From Prevotella sp. (GTDB taxonomy: Bacteria; Bacteroidota; Bacteroidia; Bacteroidales; Bacteroidaceae), in assembly GCA_017474845.1 (NCBI GenBank), contig JAFVGS010000050.1:1-45824 (forward strand): a DNA stretch of 45,824 bases, in the 5' to 3' direction. This document shows, in pieces, positions 22,267 through 31,491 of the stretch. Under the pieces are notes generated by a model that made no database searches, was not told the origin of the DNA, and saw only the letters and a program-made list of their open reading frames with translations. Positions within the stretch are counted from its first letter, which is position 1; every line of letters begins with the position of its first letter. Both the position numbers and the translations under genes were made by a program.

Positions 22267-25200
22267 ATGACCAAACAAATGAAACGACTGGGCACATTGT
22301 GCCTCCTGCTGATGCTTGCGATAGTAAGCCGGGCAGACGGTTTCAAGGACTTCAGCGTCATCGTCAACAATCAGAACGGAACCCTGTTGACGGCGGAGGA
22401 GCAAGTCCAAGGAACAGCGATTGATTTTGAAGTGGGCGTCGTCGATGGTGTCACCACCCGAGAGATTCCCGCAGACGGCACTGCCGCTGGCCACGTCAGT
22501 GGTAAGTTCCACAGCGAACATGGCTGTACAAACCTGCAAGTGCAGGCCTACGAAGCCTCGAACGTAAAGATCACGGTCGGACAGTGCACCTACAGCCCTG
22601 CCACCATCACCGTGACCGATGCCGCAGGCAATGTGGTTGCCACGAAGACTCCCAACGGCCCCGGCTGCTGGAAGAACGACAAGAACAACGTCGACGTGCT
22701 CTACTACACCGGCAAGGCTACGACCCTGACCATCACGGGTATGGACTACTGTCCTTTCGTGGCCGTCAGCGCACTGACTGAGGACGAGATCGCAGCCCTC
22801 AACGCAGAGTACACCCTCTCCTACTTCGACTACGACGGTACGACGCTCATCGGCACCCAGCTGGTCAAGGGCCAGGAGCCCATTGGTGAGTTTGCCTATG
22901 GTGCCGAAGACTGCAGTGAGCTTATGGGCGGTGCCTTCCGCGGATGGTTCAACAAGCCCGAAGGCGGCAGAAAGTACAAGGTGGAAGACATCGTGGAGGG
23001 CGATATGTCTCTCTATGCCGTATCCACAGCTATCGAGTTTGCCATCCCAGGCACTTCTTTCTCCTACAATTTAGCAGACCCCAACTTCGACCCTGCCGAC
23101 CATGAGTGTATCGACATCATCGGCGACAAGGCCTACTATCACGATGCCTCTCACGGATGGGCATTCTACAACGGCGAGAAGATCAACCTGACAGTCGCTG
23201 GCGATGCTACCATCACGATTGTCAACTGCCAGTATGGTAACGGCACGAACATCGCTGTCGTTGACGCCAATACGGGTGAGACCATCGGTTCGCTGCCTGC
23301 CAAGTCGGATGCCGACGGCGGTGTGGCTTCCTTCGAGTATGAAGGCGGACCTACGACTCTCTCATTAGTGATGGAGTCTGGCGGTGAGATGTACATCCAC
23401 AGCGTAGCCATCGCCAACAAGAACAATGGCGGCGGTGAACACGAATTAGTGACACTCGACAATGAGCCCGTCAGCGCATTCTTCGACTTCGGTCTGGGCA
23501 TCGACGGCCAGAAGGCTGACTTCGGCGAGGCTAACGACTACTTCGTCACCAGCAAGGTGACCTACGGCAGCAACCTCTCCATCTTCGGAGCCCGTCAGGA
23601 TCAGACCCAGTTCATGCCAGCGACCCAGCAGAACGAGCCCGAAGGCGCTGTCACGGCAGCCGACGAGAGCAACGCCATCCGCTTCATCATCCAGCCGAAC
23701 TACGGCCTCACCTTCACCCCGAAGAAGGTCTCCCTGAAGACTACCCGCTTCGGTACGGACAACGGTCTGCTCGACTTCGCCTGGGAGAATCCCGACAAGA
23801 GCACCGTCATACTGGCCCAGGCCGTGAAGCCTGAGCGCAACGACAATGTCAGCGAACTGTCATACGACATCGAGGGTGCCACACCCGGTGAGGGCAAGTG
23901 CGCACTGCTCATCAACCTCTATCATCTGCAGAGCGGTAAGCAGATCGGCTTCGGCGACATCCTCATCGAGGGTACGCTCAGCGGCACAGAGAAGGAAGTG
24001 CCCATCCTCGCCACTGTGACCATCAACGGTGAAGAGTTCAAGGCCGAGAAGATCTTCGACGATGCCTACGAGGCCACGATGGAGCTCTCGAAGAAGGTGC
24101 CCATGATCAGCGAATCCAACCCCATCTCGGCCACAGCCAAGAAGGGTGAGGTAGGTACCATCGGCTACGTGGGCGACGAGACCCAGTGCGTCGTGACCAT
24201 CCCGATGACTCAGGGTGAGACCTCACTCGACTATGTCCTGACCTTCGTACAGAAGCCCGACTACAAGCTGACTTACATCGATACCGACAAGCAGACGGTG
24301 CTCGGTGAGTTCACCCGTGAGAAGGACGAAGTGATCGGCGAGTTCGACGTTGACTACAACAACGCTACTGCTCCTGACGGCACAAAGGTGCGCGGTTGGT
24401 TCAAGAAGACCGCCGGCGGCGAGAAGTGGACCGCTGAAGATGTCGTCACCAGCGACATCACCCTCTATGCCGTCGCTACGGAAATCGAGACACCCAGCAC
24501 TTACAAGAAGTACGTCTTTGACCTCACCGACAAACTCTTCGATCCCGCTGACCACGAAGCCTTCAATCCCTCTGGCAGCTTCTACTGGCACGACGCACAG
24601 CACGGCTGGGCCTTCAAGGGCGACGCTGAGAACAAAATCGACCTGCTCGTAGGTCCGAAAGCCATCATATCGCTGACCCTCTGCCGTTACGGTAATGCCG
24701 GCGATATCATCATCACCGACGCCAACGGCCAGCAGATCGGTACGCTGCCTGGTAAGAACAATGAGGATGTGGATGCTGAAATCGTTGCCTTCAACTACGA
24801 GGGCGAGGGCGGCACCATCACCCTGAACCTCAGCAGCGAGGGTGAGATGTATCTCCACGGCGTGAAGATCGTCAACACCAGCGAGACCAACTACGAGAGC
24901 CAGGGCCAGTGGTACTTCGTGAAGCCCGGCAGCGCAGAGAGCCTCCTCGAGGTGCTCGACATCGTCAACGGCGCCAATGCCGACAAGGACGCTGAGCGCT
25001 CATTCATCTTCGTGCCCGACGGCACCTACGACCTCGGCGAGACCGTGAAGACCGCCATCAGCGGACATAACATCTCCATCATCGGACAGTCAACGGAGAA
25101 CACCATCATCGTGACGGCTCCCGACAAGAGCATCGAGGGTCTCGGCAGCGCCGATATGTTCAACGTCAGCGGTACAAACCTCTATCTGCAGGATCTCACG

Positions 25201-26718
25201 CTTCAGAACGCCCTCGACTACTATGGCGCCCTCGACAACAAGCAGGTGGGCGGACGTGCTGCCGTCATCAACGATGCCGGTAACCGCACCATCGGTAAGA
25301 ACATCCGCATGCTCTCTTGCCAGGATACCTACTACAGTTCGAACGATAACATGCAGTCGTACTATGAGGACTGCGACATCCACGGTACCGTCGACTTCAT
25401 CTGCGGTGGTGGCGATGTGCGCTTCCAGAACACTACCCTCTCGCTGGAGCCCCGTCAGCTCGACCTCAAGGGCAGCCGCACCGTCGTCGCTCCTCGCGGA
25501 ACGGTGAAGTTCGGCTATGTCTTCGACAATTGTAACGTCGTAGACCTCGCACAGGGCAATGGCACCTGGAACTTCGGACGTACCTGGAACAACCAGCCCA
25601 TCACTGTCTATCTGAACACTACGCTCGACGACAATGCCGCCGCAACGCTCATCTCTTCGCGCTGGATCGAGAAGGGTATGAACAATACCGATCCCGTGCT
25701 CTTCGGCGAGTACAACACGCTGGATGCTGCAGGCAACAATATCACGCCCGCATCGAATATCATCCACTCTCACGGTGGCGACTTTGAGACCATTATCAAC
25801 GCTGAGCAGGCCGCTGGCTTCACCTACGAGATGATGTTCTCCGAGAACCTCGAGAAGCAGTGGAATCCCGCTATGCTGACCCGTCAGCTGGAGGCTCCCG
25901 CCAATGCCAAGTTTGAGAATGGCGTCGTCAGCTGGACACCTGCCAACAACGGTGCCATCGCCTACGCCATCTTCCTCAACGACGTGTTTGTAGGCATCAC
26001 CGAGGGTTCGAGCTTCGACCTCAGTGGCATCGACTTCATCCCCGGCATCGAGTGCATCACCATCCGCTCTGCCAACGCAATGGGTGGCTTCGGTCCTGCA
26101 GCTGTTGTGAGCACCGGTACTGCCGAACCAGCAGAGGTCACCCTGTCGGAGACCGGCTATGCCACCTTCTACGACTCAAAGACCAACTATGCCCTGCCCG
26201 CAGGCCTGAAGGCATACGTCGTCAGTGCTGCTACTACAGACGCTCTGACCTATAAGGAGGTACCTATGGTTCCCGCAGGCACAGCCGTCATGCTGAAGTC
26301 TGACAATAAGAGAAGCGGCAGATTCATTCTCCAGCCAACAGGCGTAGGAGGCATATTTATCGGTGAGAACCTGCTCCAGGGCAGTGACGAGACCACGACC
26401 ACCACAGCCTCTGGCGACTGCCTGTTCTACAAGCTCGCCTTCGGTCATTCCGGCTCTGCCAACGCCAATGTCTTCGGCTGGTACTGGGGTGCCGACAACG
26501 GCGCAGCATTCCAGATCGAGGGTCATCGCGCCTGGCTCGCCATCCCGAAAGCAAAGGCCTCTGTCCGTGGCTACAGCTTAGAGGGTGACGCAACTGCCAT
26601 CAACAAAGTGGCTGCCGACAGTCAGAAGGGCGAGTACTACAACCTGAAGGGCCAGCGCGTCGCCGCTCCCACTAAGGGTCTGTACATTATTAATAATAAG
26701 AAGGTCGTGATTAAGTGA
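22267..26718 (+). CDS. Large multidomain pectin methylesterase (CE8)
   Basis: 1483 residues, exported (MKRLGTLCLLLMLAIVSRAD after a short MTKQ). The catalytic domain is at about 890-1175: NISIIGQSTENT, CQDTYYSSND (QDT motif with the Asp acid), GTVDFICGGGD (GTVDFIFG-type, second Asp) and FGRTWNN (in place of LGRPW, with the catalytic Arg). It removes methyl esters from homogalacturonan. Upstream two modules are duplicated: a YFDYDG/YIDTDK repeat block at about 181 and 667, and a jelly-roll-like FDPADHE module at about 272 and 757. An Fn3-like domain (about 1205-1290) and a C-terminal segment ending YYNLKGQRVAAPTKGLYIIN, NKKVVIK follow; this ending is typical of Prevotella secreted proteins and resembles type IX sorting tails. 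Confidence 0.9.
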   Translation: MTKQMKRLGTLCLLLMLAIVSRADGFKDFSVIVNNQNGTLLTAEEQVQGTAIDFEVGVVDGVTTREIPADGTAAGHVSGKFHSEHGCTNLQVQAYEASNVKITVGQCTYSPATITVTDAAGNVVATKTPNGPGCWKNDKNNVDVLYYTGKATTLTITGMDYCPFVAVSALTEDEIAALNAEYTLSYFDYDGTTLIGTQLVKGQEPIGEFAYGAEDCSELMGGAFRGWFNKPEGGRKYKVEDIVEGDMSLYAVSTAIEFAIPGTSFSYNLADPNFDPADHECIDIIGDKAYYHDASHGWAFYNGEKINLTVAGDATITIVNCQYGNGTNIAVVDANTGETIGSLPAKSDADGGVASFEYEGGPTTLSLVMESGGEMYIHSVAIANKNNGGGEHELVTLDNEPVSAFFDFGLGIDGQKADFGEANDYFVTSKVTYGSNLSIFGARQDQTQFMPATQQNEPEGAVTAADESNAIRFIIQPNYGLTFTPKKVSLKTTRFGTDNGLLDFAWENPDKSTVILAQAVKPERNDNVSELSYDIEGATPGEGKCALLINLYHLQSGKQIGFGDILIEGTLSGTEKEVPILATVTINGEEFKAEKIFDDAYEATMELSKKVPMISESNPISATAKKGEVGTIGYVGDETQCVVTIPMTQGETSLDYVLTFVQKPDYKLTYIDTDKQTVLGEFTREKDEVIGEFDVDYNNATAPDGTKVRGWFKKTAGGEKWTAEDVVTSDITLYAVATEIETPSTYKKYVFDLTDKLFDPADHEAFNPSGSFYWHDAQHGWAFKGDAENKIDLLVGPKAIISLTLCRYGNAGDIIITDANGQQIGTLPGKNNEDVDAEIVAFNYEGEGGTITLNLSSEGEMYLHGVKIVNTSETNYESQGQWYFVKPGSAESLLEVLDIVNGANADKDAERSFIFVPDGTYDLGETVKTAISGHNISIIGQSTENTIIVTAPDKSIEGLGSADMFNVSGTNLYLQDLTLQNALDYYGALDNKQVGGRAAVINDAGNRTIGKNIRMLSCQDTYYSSNDNMQSYYEDCDIHGTVDFICGGGDVRFQNTTLSLEPRQLDLKGSRTVVAPRGTVKFGYVFDNCNVVDLAQGNGTWNFGRTWNNQPITVYLNTTLDDNAAATLISSRWIEKGMNNTDPVLFGEYNTLDAAGNNITPASNIIHSHGGDFETIINAEQAAGFTYEMMFSENLEKQWNPAMLTRQLEAPANAKFENGVVSWTPANNGAIAYAIFLNDVFVGITEGSSFDLSGIDFIPGIECITIRSANAMGGFGPAAVVSTGTAEPAEVTLSETGYATFYDSKTNYALPAGLKAYVVSAATTDALTYKEVPMVPAGTAVMLKSDNKRSGRFILQPTGVGGIFIGENLLQGSDETTTTTASGDCLFYKLAFGHSGSANANVFGWYWGADNGAAFQIEGHRAWLAIPKAKASVRGYSLEGDATAINKVAADSQKGEYYNLKGQRVAAPTKGLYIINNKKVVIK

Positions 26719-26744
26719 GAATAAAACAATTAAAAACATAAGTT

Positions 26745-26909
26745 ATGAATAGAATCAAGTTTCTGATCGCCTCTGTCTTTGCCACTATGGCACTGACAGC
26801 CTGCACAGGAGTCGAGGATACCCCAGTTATCCCCCAGAATCCCATCACAGACAATGTGGACGATCCTCAGGAGGAGGTCACCGATCAGCCCGCCGCTGAT
26901 CGCGGATAA
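26745..26909 (+). CDS. Small lipoprotein (54 aa) downstream of the pectinesterase
   Basis: 54 residues: MNRIKFLIASVFATMALTAC gives a lipobox LTAC (Cys20), followed by 34 residues rich in Asp, Glu, Pro and Val (TGVEDTPVIPQNPITDNVDD). The gene lies 26 bases after the pectinesterase stop and before a strong terminator, so it is the second gene of that operon. The acidic, Pro-rich mature part has no visible fold. Small acidic lipoproteins like this could be surface-exposed (an acidic stretch after the Cys is the surface-export signal of the phylum), but the role is unknown. Confidence 0.7.
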   Translation: MNRIKFLIASVFATMALTACTGVEDTPVIPQNPITDNVDDPQEEVTDQPAADRG

Positions 26910-26932
26910 CCCTCCATCATCAATCCCTTCCG

Positions 26933-26971
26933 TCAGCCCGTGCCCACAACGCACGGGCTGATTTCTTTTTC
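26933..26971 (+). terminator. Terminator of the pectinesterase operon
   Basis: TCAGCCCGTGC (26933-26943) pairs perfectly with GCACGGGCTGA (26951-26961) over 11 bp, with a 7-nt loop, followed by TTTCTTTTT. Confidence 0.92.
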
Positions 26972-27018
26972 TGGCGTATCATCGTACCTGTCGTTACAAA
27001 GATATCAATTTTATATTT

Positions 27019-27097
27019 ATGCGCCATGAACTTATATTCGCCGCCCGTAAACATATGTTCATGCACCGTGAACTTATGTTCAGCGTCCGTGAACATA
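27019..27097. repeat. 21-bp tandem array with internal dyads
   Basis: Units start at 27019, 27040, 27061 and 27082 (the last incomplete). Each has a variable 6-7 base part and then a form of CGTGAACTTATGTTC, which holds the dyad GAAC-N4-GTTC. The period of 21 bp is two helical turns. The array lies between two terminators, with no gene around it, in the 340-base gap before secDF. Confidence 0.75.
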
Positions 27098-27141
27098 ACT
27101 ATTTACGCTGCAATTGCAAAAACAGAATCCCTTTGACAATT

Positions 27142-27163
27142 ATTTTCCCGGTGCCGGGAAAAT
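27142..27163. repeat. Near-perfect REP-like palindrome
   Basis: Arms ATTTTCCCGG and CCGGGAAAAT (10 bp each) enclose TG. It stands alone in the gap, 45 bases after the 21-bp array, and lacks a T run on either side long enough for a normal terminator. Confidence 0.7.
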
Positions 27164-27192
27164 GACAGGACTTGAGACAGGTACTATAAAGA

Positions 27193-27217
27193 AAGCACCG
27201 CCTATGGGGCAGTGCTT
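27193..27217 (-). terminator. Hairpin after secDF
   Basis: AAGCACCGCC (27193-27202) pairs with GGCAGTGCTT (27208-27217), 10 bp with one G-U, 5-nt loop. The reverse strand then reads TCTTTATA and the forward strand CCTTTATT, so it may work in both directions. Confidence 0.6.
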
Positions 27218-27248
27218 CCTTTATTATTATTAAGGTGTAAACCTCGGA

Positions 27249-30200
27249 TTACTTCTTGGCAGGAACAGCTTCCTCTTCCTTGATGGTGCGGCCCAGTGTC
27301 AGGTAAGCCACAGGAGCAGCGATGAAGATAGAAGACAGCGTACCGAAGATGACACCCAGGATCATAGCGAACGAGAACGAACGGATGGAGTCGCCGCCGA
27401 GGATGAAGATGGCGAGCAACACGATCAGCGTCGTCACAGAGGTGTTTATGGTACGGGCGAGCGTCTGGTTCAGCGAGTCGTTGAACAGCTGCTGACGGTC
27501 GCGCTTGCCATAGAGGCCGATGTTCTCACGGATACGGTCGAAGACCACCACCTTATCGTTGATGGAGTAACCGATCACCGTCAGGATAGCACCGATGAAG
27601 GTCTGGTCGATCTCGAGCGACATCGGAACCCATCCCCACAGCACACTGTACCAGCCAATCACGATAAGGGCATCGAGGGCGAGGGCAACGGTAGAGCCTA
27701 CAGAGAAGGCGACGTTGCGGAAGCGCAGCAGGATGTAGAGGAAGATGGCGATAAGGGCGATGATGACTGAGATGATAGCACCGTAAGTGATATCCTTAGC
27801 CACCGACGGACCCACCTTGGCAGAGCTGATGATGGAACCGCCCTCGCGGACATCAGGATTCTTGAAGTGCTCCACATTCTCCTGGCTCACGAGGCCGGCC
27901 TTCTTCAGCGTGTTGAAGAGGATGGTCTCAGCCTGGTCGTCGACCTCAGGATTGTTAGACTCGATATCCCAGTTGGTAGAGATACGGACGGTCTTACCAT
28001 CGGTACCCAGAGCGATGACGCTAGTGTTAGCCTCCTTCTGGGCATTCTCACCCATCGTGTTGATGAAGGCACCGGCCAAAGCCTGACGGACAGTCTCAAC
28101 GGGAGTCTCCTTATCGAGAGTCACCACGTAGTTACGACCACCGGTGAAGTCGATGCTCTGGCTCAGGCCGCGAACGGCGAACGAGATGCAGAAGATAACG
28201 GCTGCAGCACCCCAGATGATGAACGACTTCCTATAGTTACCCATGAAGTTGTAGTGCACGTTCTGCATCAGGTTCTTCGAGTAGCCAGTGACGAAGGTCA
28301 GCTTGGTCCACTTGTCCTTGTTCAGCATGTGGTCGTAAACGACACGTGTCATATAGACGGCGGTGAAGAACGATACACAGATACCGATGATCCAAGTGGT
28401 AGCAAAGCCCTTCACAGGACCTGTACCGAAGTAGAGCAGGATGACACCTGTGATCAAAGACGTCAGGTTCGAGTCGAAGATGGCTGAGAAGGCGTTTGAA
28501 TAACCCTTATTGAGGGCTTCCTTCACTGAGAGACCCTTGCGGAGCTCCTCCTTGATACGCTCATAGATCAGCACGTTGGCATCCACAGCCGTACCCAGCG
28601 TCAGCACGATACCGGCGATACCAGGCATCGTCAATGCAGCCTGGAACGAAGTCAGGATACCGAGGGTGAAGAACAGGTTGAAGAGCAGGGCGATATCGGA
28701 GAGGATACCGGGGATCCAGCCATAAAGCATGATCATGTAGATCATCAGCAGCACGAAGGCCACGACGAAGGAGATGACACCCTGCTTAATAGACTGGGCA
28801 CCGAGTGACGGACCTACGACTTCCTCCTGTACGATACGGGTCGGAGCCGGCATCTTACCAGAGTTCAGCGTGTTGGCAAGGTCCTTAGTGTCCTCGATAG
28901 TGAAGTTACCTGTAATCTGAGAGTTACCACCATCGATCTGAGTCAGGATACGGGGAGCAGAGTAGACGGCGTCGTCGAGCACGATGGCCACAGCCTTACC
29001 GATGTTCTGCTTCGTGATTTGGCTCCAACGACGGGCACCGTCAGAGTTCATCTGCATAGACACACAGGGATGCCCCATCTGGTCGAAGTCGTCCTTACCA
29101 TTAGTGATGACATCACCCTCTAATGGGGCACGGCCCGAAGGCTCGGTAATCTTCAGGGCATAGAGCTCGAAGATGTCACCCCTTGTATTCTGACCACCGA
29201 AGTCCTCGGCCTTGGCACCCCAGCGGAGTTTCAGCTCAGCAGGGAAGATCTGACGGGCGAGATCGGAGAAGATGATCTTGTTGATCTCAGCGGTATCGCG
29301 GGCATTGGCATAACCGACGACGGCGAGGGTGTTACCCTGTGTAGGCTGGAAAATCGAGAACAGCGGGTTCTGCTTCTTTGCCAGCTCCTTTGCCTGAGCA
29401 TCGACACCCTTGTCCTTTTTGGCCAGCTTGGCAGCCAGGTCATTGGCAGCAGCCTTCACAGTATCAGCGGCAGCCTCGGCCTCAGTAGCGGTGGTGTCTT
29501 CCTCGACGACCTCACCGCCCTGGATAGCGTAGCGCTGGTTCAGCTGAGCCAGCAACGGAGTGACCTCCTGAGAGTTATAGGTCTCCCAGAACTCAAGGTT
29601 AGCACTTCCCTGGAGGAGCTTACGCACACGCTCCGGCTCCTTGATACCAGGCATCTCGACCATGATACGTCCGCTCTGGCCCTCGAGCTTCTGGATGTTG
29701 GGCTGGACGACACCGAACTTATCGATACGGTTACGAACCACGTTGAATGAGTTGTCAACAGCCGAGGCGACCTCCGTACGGAGTGCAGCCTCCACCTCAG
29801 AGTCCGTGCTCTGGGTGCTCACCTTACCCTTCATCTGCTGAGTAGCGAAGATAGCAGCGAGGGGACGACCATTGCCTTCTTGTTTCCAATACTTAATAAA
29901 CAGGGAGATGAAGTCGTTCTGACTGGTTTCCTCTTCCTTCTTGGCCAGTTCCATAGCCTTCTTGTAGGCAGCGTCCTGCTTGTGGTCAGCGAGCACATCG
30001 ACGACATCGGGCACAGACACCTCGAGGATTACGTTCATACCGCCTTTCAGGTCAAGACCCAGGCCAATCTCCATCTCACGGCACTGCTTCAGCGAATAGA
30101 TGCCCATATACACCTTCTCGTTGTTGATTGAGTCGAGGTACTCCGCACCAGCTTCCTCACCCATGGCGGCAGCCTTACTCTCGTAGTGGCGTGTCACGAA

Positions 30201-30275
30201 TGAGAAGGAGAGGTAGAAGCAGCACACGAGCATCAGAAGCACTGCGATTACTTTTACAATTCCTTTGTTTTGCAT
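27249..30275 (-). CDS. secDF: Protein translocase subunit SecDF (fused)
   Basis: 1008 residues, the length usual for fused SecDF in Bacteroidales. N-terminal helix (GIVKVIAVLLMLVCCFYLSF), the first motif LGLDLKGGMNVILEV, the P1 base domain with VVRNRIDKFGVVQPNIQ, and after a Glu/Ala/Lys-rich insert the second half of the periplasmic head. Five helices follow in the SecD part, with GTAVDANVLIYERIKEEL. The SecF part starts near 690 with SIDFTGGRNYVV and ends with GYSINDKVVVFDRIRENIG and TSVTTLIVLLAIFILGG. It pulls secreted proteins through SecYEG at the periplasmic side, using the proton gradient. It stands alone, with a -7 box at 30334. Confidence 0.97.
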   Translation of the reverse strand: MQNKGIVKVIAVLLMLVCCFYLSFSFVTRHYESKAAAMGEEAGAEYLDSINNEKVYMGIYSLKQCREMEIGLGLDLKGGMNVILEVSVPDVVDVLADHKQDAAYKKAMELAKKEEETSQNDFISLFIKYWKQEGNGRPLAAIFATQQMKGKVSTQSTDSEVEAALRTEVASAVDNSFNVVRNRIDKFGVVQPNIQKLEGQSGRIMVEMPGIKEPERVRKLLQGSANLEFWETYNSQEVTPLLAQLNQRYAIQGGEVVEEDTTATEAEAAADTVKAAANDLAAKLAKKDKGVDAQAKELAKKQNPLFSIFQPTQGNTLAVVGYANARDTAEINKIIFSDLARQIFPAELKLRWGAKAEDFGGQNTRGDIFELYALKITEPSGRAPLEGDVITNGKDDFDQMGHPCVSMQMNSDGARRWSQITKQNIGKAVAIVLDDAVYSAPRILTQIDGGNSQITGNFTIEDTKDLANTLNSGKMPAPTRIVQEEVVGPSLGAQSIKQGVISFVVAFVLLMIYMIMLYGWIPGILSDIALLFNLFFTLGILTSFQAALTMPGIAGIVLTLGTAVDANVLIYERIKEELRKGLSVKEALNKGYSNAFSAIFDSNLTSLITGVILLYFGTGPVKGFATTWIIGICVSFFTAVYMTRVVYDHMLNKDKWTKLTFVTGYSKNLMQNVHYNFMGNYRKSFIIWGAAAVIFCISFAVRGLSQSIDFTGGRNYVVTLDKETPVETVRQALAGAFINTMGENAQKEANTSVIALGTDGKTVRISTNWDIESNNPEVDDQAETILFNTLKKAGLVSQENVEHFKNPDVREGGSIISSAKVGPSVAKDITYGAIISVIIALIAIFLYILLRFRNVAFSVGSTVALALDALIVIGWYSVLWGWVPMSLEIDQTFIGAILTVIGYSINDKVVVFDRIRENIGLYGKRDRQQLFNDSLNQTLARTINTSVTTLIVLLAIFILGGDSIRSFSFAMILGVIFGTLSSIFIAAPVAYLTLGRTIKEEEAVPAKK

Positions 30276-30333
30276 TTTGATTTTTAATGTTATTTATTAT
30301 ATATATATTCTGTTCGCGTACAATTTTAGCGTG

Positions 30334-30341
30334 CAAATATA
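30334..30341 (-). promoter_or_regulatory. -7 element of secDF
   Basis: Reverse-strand TATATTTG lies about 58 bases before the ATG; the leader contains a TA-rich stretch (30290-30310). No exact -33 TTTG is present. Confidence 0.5.
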
Positions 30342-30390
30342 GACATTTTTTCAGATATGGAAAAAATTATTGGCGTTTTTCGTTCATTTT

Positions 30391-31491
30391 TTAAGGTTTA
30401 TGCACTAATTTTAGCCAACAAAAGATAGGATAATGGTCGCTGGCGTCAATTTTGTCATCTATCTGGCAGTTATAAGGCATGAAATGATCGGAGCACAAAA
30501 TGTGGTCGATACGGAAATAAAAACCTTTCCGATTATATGACAAACCGAGTCCTCTTCCTGTCTCCGCAAAACAGTCCGTCAAGCCCTTGGAGATGACGCG
30601 ACGGGAGTAGGAAATGGGATTATCGTTGAAGTCGCCACAGACAATCATCGGATACTGGCGATGCTGTTCGATATACCAGTGTACGGCCTCAGCCCCCTCG
30701 GCCCGTATCACATTCGACTGCCCGAGTTTCGACAAGATCAGCTTCGACTCCTCCTTGAGGGTATCCCGTCGCATCTTTCCCTTGATCATCTCCTCATAGT
30801 GGGAACGGTCTTCGGAAGAGAGATGGGTAGTCTCCAGATGGTTGTTGATAACCAGCACGGTGTCTTTGCCGACTTGCAGATACCACGCTACAGAACCGTT
30901 TGCTCTTGACTCATAAGGAATACGCTCGCGCCGGATGATGGGATAACGGGAGTGGATGCCCATACCGTTCATGTGGGTGGCCTCTGTGATGAAGAAAATG
31001 GTGTCGTTGTAGGGATAGAACTTCTGATAGCGATGGAAGACATAGCGTCGCCAGGTGTCCACATCCTCCTGCAGACAGACGATGTCGGCATCCTGACGGG
31101 CGAGACAATCGTAGATAACGTCGAATCCCTCATTATCCTTATATTTATCAACGCCAGTATAGGAGCAGACATTGTACGAAAGGACCTTGATGGCATCTTC
31201 GGGCACATCCTGAGCCGAGTGTATCGGCAAATAAAGGGCTATGGGAGGGTAGGCCAACAGATAGCCCACGACCGGGATCCACACCTTCCGCCATTTGAAC
31301 GTGAGCCAGAAGAAGATGAACAGCAGATTCACCATCAGGAATATGGGGAAAGTCATACCCAGATTTGACAGCAACGGATACGAAGCAGGGCTGATACGGT
31401 CAGAATAGCCAGCAGCCAGCATCAGCAGCACTGTTGCAACATTCGCTCCGGCGAAGATATTAATGGTGAGGGTTTTCAGTTGCTTGATCAT
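30391..31491 (-). CDS. Membrane-anchored endonuclease/exonuclease/phosphatase-fold protein
   Basis: 366 residues. Three N-terminal transmembrane helices (about 10-30, 40-62, 68-88) are followed by the catalytic fold: LSYNVCSY (Asn), CLQEDVD (metal-binding Glu), VINNHLETTH (His), CGDFNDNPISYS (Asp/Asn pair), and FRIDHILCS with ASDHYPI (Asp-His). All key positions of the family are present. Members cut phosphodiester bonds in nucleic acids, lipids or nucleotides; the membrane anchor points to the periplasm or a lipid substrate, but this is unproven. It overlaps the rhomboid stop by four bases (ATGA), so the two are translated together. Confidence 0.88.
   Translation of the reverse strand: MIKQLKTLTINIFAGANVATVLLMLAAGYSDRISPASYPLLSNLGMTFPIFLMVNLLFIFFWLTFKWRKVWIPVVGYLLAYPPIALYLPIHSAQDVPEDAIKVLSYNVCSYTGVDKYKDNEGFDVIYDCLARQDADIVCLQEDVDTWRRYVFHRYQKFYPYNDTIFFITEATHMNGMGIHSRYPIIRRERIPYESRANGSVAWYLQVGKDTVLVINNHLETTHLSSEDRSHYEEMIKGKMRRDTLKEESKLILSKLGQSNVIRAEGAEAVHWYIEQHRQYPMIVCGDFNDNPISYSRRVISKGLTDCFAETGRGLGLSYNRKGFYFRIDHILCSDHFMPYNCQIDDKIDASDHYPIFCWLKLVHKP

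Noticed and set aside
27019-27097. CRISPR-like array
   Set aside because: The repeated unit is 21 bp with only 6-7 variable bases, too short for spacers, and no cas genes are present. The 22-bp array at 45570 fails for the same reason.
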